NCBI GenBank assembly: GCA_023391635.1
Contig: JAEWAQ010000019.1
Coordinates: 1 to 18,055, forward strand
DNA: 18,055 nt
Source of the DNA: Bacillota bacterium
Lineage (GTDB): Bacteria > Bacillota > Bacilli > Paenibacillales > Paenibacillaceae
Direction of reading: 5' to 3'
In this document: positions 17,601 through 18,055 of the stretch, piece after piece
Numbering within the stretch: position 1 is the stretch's first letter
How the letters are laid out: each line of letters begins with the position of its first letter
The notes under the pieces: model-generated
The model's database searches: none
Seen by the model: only the letters and a program-made list of their open reading frames with translations
Told to the model about the DNA's origin: nothing
Translations under genes and position numbers: made by a program

Positions 17601-17835
17601 CAAGGCCTTAGGTGAGGTGCTGAGCGGGATGATGGATGCGAAAGACTTACCCAAATTGGAATATAGTATGTCGCCTGTCAAGCTGAAGCTGGAAGATGCC
17701 GATTTCGACTACTTGGCCAAATACTTCGAGGAAGTGCAACTGGGCAAGGAAGCGAAGATCGGCCAGGACATTCTGGGCTTCACGCTAGGCTTCAAGTCCG
17801 GCGCCGCGTACTACTTCAAGAAAGCGGCGCAATAG
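11686..17835 (+). CDS. 2049-aa membrane-anchored surface protein with two VWA domains
   Basis: A basic N-terminus and one hydrophobic stretch (residues about 13-33) anchor it, and no LPxTG is seen. Residues about 50-470 are beta-rich and unassigned. VWA1 (about 478-660) has MIDAS DSSGS at 483-487, ATTLYD and TDGVD near 571. VWA2 (about 669-850) has DVSGS at 674-678, GATDIH and VTDAALD. Beta-sandwich regions, perhaps two DUF4352-like, follow (about 945-1100 and 1245-1340), separated by an Ala/Gly/Ser linker (about 1215-1240). Residues about 1430-1580 (YRYSPEAVLSQGWGTEVDLA..GGLLAKLGYRP) resemble a transglutaminase core lacking its Cys. A hydrophobic stretch lies near 1940. I find no cysteine in the whole protein. 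ATG 11686 starts the anchor segment, and its ribosome site is weak (GAGG 11 nt upstream). It probably binds a surface ligand. Confidence 0.9.
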   Translation: MVKKWLKMKYAKLVLLAILIGIASVGAVVAFTLSVKDQPAEAEAEVYTGPDSALSSLLSGAVTGSESPLPKRKSYPIGKWDMDIPYLNPFGSQDQYRSVEYTPNQYQELRYVDENNREVKRVTSGDVWQLQVAWEDETLNPFDDLILYMVELGGEFYRGPQEDKWVIHAMDEAGSDWWGVTAANGKGYKLTVYKERRLRSGETVAFRTADFPDGAIYFMTDNTAHKYQSLLVDLPDGEVQVHGKNSYMQGQYARDLSYVKSLAAYKSNRYALADIPQDTTTPILWTLKWSSRTAPKELSVTLDEGEDIVPISDGEQLGALKVQGDMLGKITIGMSSSVTMTHPELNLRGDVTPEGDTLFWLPSGYWNVVVKPANNNSDAALLNTRLIPVHSGQMTVVDVKPLVQHAYGSSEVGNASGKESELVVTGLTEDGGQATVSFMLLDSRNPKFTPTPGNTEIIEGGKPGKLIKLERVQTPPSIVLALDSSGSMSASMNKVLDSARAFISGLPDNAHIQVIDFDSEIRLLPGTSKQEVLAGLSQVKALGATTLYDSILRGLDLLKELERPTLLVFTDGVDSNTEQKGSGSKASKQTVEQAVRAAGIPLFTIGFGPDHDANTMRELAGMSEGTYYSAADAEVLGHVFTAINDRLGNHYVAVYERPEEVAPSDVPVISLTLDVSGSMDVAPSTGNGDYRLDKMKRLLHEFVQQTPENSLIQMMSFSSDIQIEQAFTSRKSEIVQAIGELKARGATDIHKSTQLTFKSLKKIPSDKRVIVYVTDAALDVDADKKDTFEKLLTGIKEEGIVVLWVGLATEDAEAAFQWAAEKSGGKYVISEDPEVLSQAFQEALDSVKQKPAEKVSVSLSIRGNAEGSGAVSYSASELADFPALKSSRDTVALNTIAYQSGIKLVQYEEATASLLTGRDIPGDTVQIYKRVPLNVQEKNKAMELTAHEIYYLKRLKGVDAPRGKSFMAVDVSLTNIYPEGVLYLIPDFASHFFVRTNNTGTYPASTATWLAESPLAPPGENSVSIKPDETMRGILVFLVPDEVTEQASVHFYDTSNGHITLALIGTPDTKDAEMAALPTRQTGKLSETFNLTVTASSDWDHIEEVELKNKISVFKVIEAELQSQVQALLKFNPQDRFYLKIGTGAGPFMIPVHTATALLPYGLLRPVTVGAGSSNLVRFAFQTPSALKDGSLELYADLHGGAMTLPFQSGTVEGSTAAGAAGAADAGSANSGAAHRGDGAKLAVNALAKISSIEGRSGNFVVADITLTDEPDGSGTSGFGHTLTLVSGDGQSEENQLTLAPDRLTDELLLGIHDQWAVFDGRSRRGLLVFAIPSEQKDAAWTLQSSVFPTLKQPIAQQPYAETGLLSKQVNPPLDLKFDAQLAVALSSEINKQRAKNAALAASKAVRDSEAGQEEGVSVPAPLPIVYGLTQLDAIRTFEDFRSLMTGLKWLPSSESQWYHYRYSPEAVLSQGWGTEVDLANVAGGLLAKLGYRPSLRQVTVTNKGREALRELGRLDKAEARALPAWTYSDADGKTRVFVVPFMKDLSELDGLVFLPGGQDVLKLTPAEAGITVYYKVEPRESKGLNSLAGQLSGALAGGGGDSGPVIQEVRMLQTQLALDQLSNEALDIRVGSENGLYTAVLENQTIQVIGDKRIDPSKSKVVGVRIEVQLRGGKHVHETTFQEDEEIFGVFHTIAVNLPDLTSEATNVLQKAADRAYQEAPAPNDQSALIWYTRHILYRFAANQTTYEQQLAQELDVTAGRTGQERVIVVTVRRKDDQAQLRTSINLLQSANQLHRASEEASRAFHVMSGLYASRLEGEVLPGNKADFMEVWSRSAEDTKLFLSLKANRKEDLKYMEELGVPETLLRRAQESDKALLLPTQSTRIYGENRWAWLEIDPVTFETIAVFDTGEHGGFAEYILNLAPVSPSSDDYQTFMAGSFLGVATSVWSVSSFSLILSDYDEIIAAAKAYTKALGEVLSGMMDAKDLPKLEYSMSPVKLKLEDADFDYLAKYFEEVQLGKEAKIGQDILGFTLGFKSGAAYYFKKAAQ

Positions 17836-17840
17836 CGTAC

Positions 17841-18055
17841 GCCTATCGTGCGCGGGCGGCGGGCGGTTCGGGTGAATAGGCGACGAGGTCGCCTATGGTG
17901 CCTGGGCGGTGGTTGGTTTGGGTGAATAGGCGACGTGGTCGCCTATCGTGCGCGGGCGACGGGCGGTTAGGGTGAATAGGCGACAAGGTCGTCTATCGTG
18001 CGCGGGCGACGGTTGGTTAGGGTGAATAGGCGACAAGGTCGTCTATCGTGCGCGG
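17841..18055. repeat. 50-bp tandem hairpin repeat, 4.3 copies, running off the window
   Basis: Units start at 17841, 17891, 17941, 17991 and 18041 with an exact 50-bp period. Each holds GCCTATCGTGCGCGGGCG, a G/C-rich middle and GGTGAATAGGCGACNNGGTC. ATAGGCGAC and GTCGCCTAT at each junction form a 9-bp stem with a 3-nt loop (GAG, GTG, AAG, AAG). In later copies the stem keeps pairing through a G-U. The array starts 6 bp after the VWA stop and is cut by the window edge. Confidence 0.92.

Overview
The window looks like a chromosomal segment from a Gram-positive spore-former of the Paenibacillus type. The reasons are the strong AAGGAGG-type ribosome binding sites, a bacilliredoxin, a YtfP-type flavoprotein, a DUF3905-like protein, a protein with a copper-amine-oxidase-N-like domain, and a fairly GC-rich Bacillales-style gene set. 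This is inference from gene content and no database was searched. No tRNA, rRNA, insertion sequence, phage gene or classical CRISPR array was seen.

Layout. Bases 1-517 hold the last codons of an unidentified plus-strand gene and then two repeat blocks: a 50-bp tandem repeat (61-225) and a set of degenerate 21-nt motifs spaced exactly 52 bp apart (325-501). From 5280 down to 518 the genes are on the minus strand. First come a 42-aa small protein and a DUF3905-like protein, ending in a terminator that overlaps the stop codon. Next is a bacilliredoxin with its own promoter and terminator. Last is a tight run nadE - acpS - AraC-type regulator - mutY, whose last two genes share an ATGA overlap. 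A housekeeping flavoprotein (YtfP/BaiN type, 5438-6709) and a pentapeptide-repeat protein with a cysteine cluster (6783-7733) then run on the plus strand.

Bases 7752-17835 are the accessory part. A STAND-type ATPase with a GLPL motif, a GNAT-like middle and a C-terminal helix-turn-helix-like end is on the minus strand. It is divergent from three plus-strand genes for envelope proteins: a DUF4870-like membrane protein, a secreted protein with a copper-amine-oxidase-N-like domain and a carboxypeptidase-regulatory-like domain, and a membrane-anchored 2049-aa protein with two complete VWA/MIDAS domains and no cysteine. The working idea is that the STAND protein senses something and controls this surface module. 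The window ends in a second 50-bp tandem repeat (17841-18055) in which every unit carries a 9-bp stem with a 3-nt loop.

How the genes work together. The minus-strand cluster is core metabolism and maintenance: NAD synthesis, 4'-phosphopantetheine transfer, bacillithiol redox repair and 8-oxoG repair. An AraC regulator sits unexpectedly among them. The right-hand module is the part most likely to be poorly described.
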